Assembly (NCBI GenBank): GCA_030145595.1
Contig: JAQYVG010000219.1
Span: 1-5,672 of the forward strand
DNA from: Desulfobacterales bacterium
GTDB lineage: Bacteria; Desulfobacterota; Desulfobacteria; Desulfobacterales; UBA11574
DNA: 5,672 nt
Direction of reading: 5' to 3'
Shown: positions 5,399-5,672 of the stretch, piece after piece
Position numbering within the stretch: the stretch's first letter is position 1
Layout: every line of letters begins with the position of its first letter
Translations under genes and position numbers: made by a program
Notes under the pieces: model-generated
What the model saw: only the letters and a program-made list of their open reading frames with translations
What the model was told of the DNA's origin: nothing
Databases searched by the model: none

Positions 5399-5658
5399 GA
5401 GATGGTGTTAACAAGCTTGGTGAGGCGGGAAATTTTGCGAGATGCAGTTTTTGTATGGAACGTACCCTTTTTGGCGGCCTTGTCAATAATAGATTTTGCG
5501 TCATCAAGTTTTTTTAAAGCTGCCTCGCTTGACTTTTCGCTGACAGCCAGCCTCACATTTTTAACACTATTTTTTATTCTGGTCTTCACGGACTTGTTGC
5601 GTATACGCCGAATTTCATTTTGGCCGGCACGTTTGATAGCAGATTTATGATTCGCCAA
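5392..5658 (-). CDS. rpsT: Small ribosomal subunit protein bS20
   Basis: The 88-residue basic protein is bS20, which binds 16S rRNA early in 30S assembly. The N-terminus MANHKSAIKRAGQNEIRRIRNKSVKTRIK is typical of the family, and the Lys/Ala-rich helical remainder (AAKKGTFHTKTASRKISRLTKLV) completes it; E. coli S20 has 87 residues. The start codon is TTG at 5658-5656, giving initiator Met followed by ANHKSA. No ATG lies in a position that would keep the conserved ANHKSA start. AGGAG with a nine-base spacer supports it. The TGA stop is at 5394-5392. The gene is convergent with lptE, and its promoter lies outside the window. Confidence 0.97.
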   Translation of the reverse strand: MANHKSAIKRAGQNEIRRIRNKSVKTRIKNSVKNVRLAVSEKSSEAALKKLDDAKSIIDKAAKKGTFHTKTASRKISRLTKLVNTISA

Positions 5659-5667
5659 GTTTATTTT

Positions 5668-5672
5668 CTCCT
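5668..5672 (-). promoter_or_regulatory. Shine-Dalgarno of rpsT, supporting the TTG start
   Basis: On the minus strand AGGAG (5672-5668) is followed by nine bases and then TTG at 5658. This strong site at good spacing supports initiation at TTG. Confidence 0.75.

Noticed and set aside
5402..5650. 82-codon hydrophobic plus-strand open frame opposite rpsT
   Set aside because: Its hydrophobicity is explained by reading the complement of Lys/Arg-rich bS20 codons.

Overview
The window is a housekeeping chromosomal segment from a Gram-negative bacterium. LptE implies an outer membrane with LPS. The leuS-lptE pairing, the RNase G-type enzyme, the Cys-rich LeuRS and the style of the intergenic repeats suggest a Desulfobacterota (former Deltaproteobacteria) sulfate-reducer-like genome. 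That placement is inference from gene content; no rRNA or other marker is present. All five genes look intact or are cut only by the window edge, and there is no phage, transposase, CRISPR or defence gene.

Layout, left to right. Bases 1-111 (minus) hold the first 37 codons of a single-pass, N-terminally anchored protein that runs off the left edge. Bases 235-1695 (minus) encode an RNase E/G family endoribonuclease of RNase G size. Bases 1696-1968 are a divergent control region: TATAAT appears on both strands within eight bases, an 11-bp perfect palindrome overlaps the promoters, and both leaders contain further inverted repeats. Bases 1969-4560 (plus) encode leucyl-tRNA synthetase. Bases 4561-4794 hold a roughly 170-bp nested repeat element with a striking 4+1+4 arrangement of 7-bp units. 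Bases 4795-5322 (plus) encode the LPS-assembly lipoprotein LptE. A 69-bp gap containing an imperfect inverted repeat separates it from the convergent rpsT gene (5392-5658, minus), which starts with TTG behind a strong Shine-Dalgarno at the right edge.

Functionally, the genes cover RNA processing (rng), aminoacylation (leuS), the ribosome (rpsT) and envelope biogenesis (lptE). I see no convincing new multi-gene system. The points most worth a second look are the heptad repeat element between leuS and lptE, the compact bidirectional promoter/palindrome between rng and leuS, alternative hairpins in the leuS leader, a Pro-to-Gln change in the LeuRS editing-site motif, and the absence of holA where many genomes have leuS-lptE-holA.
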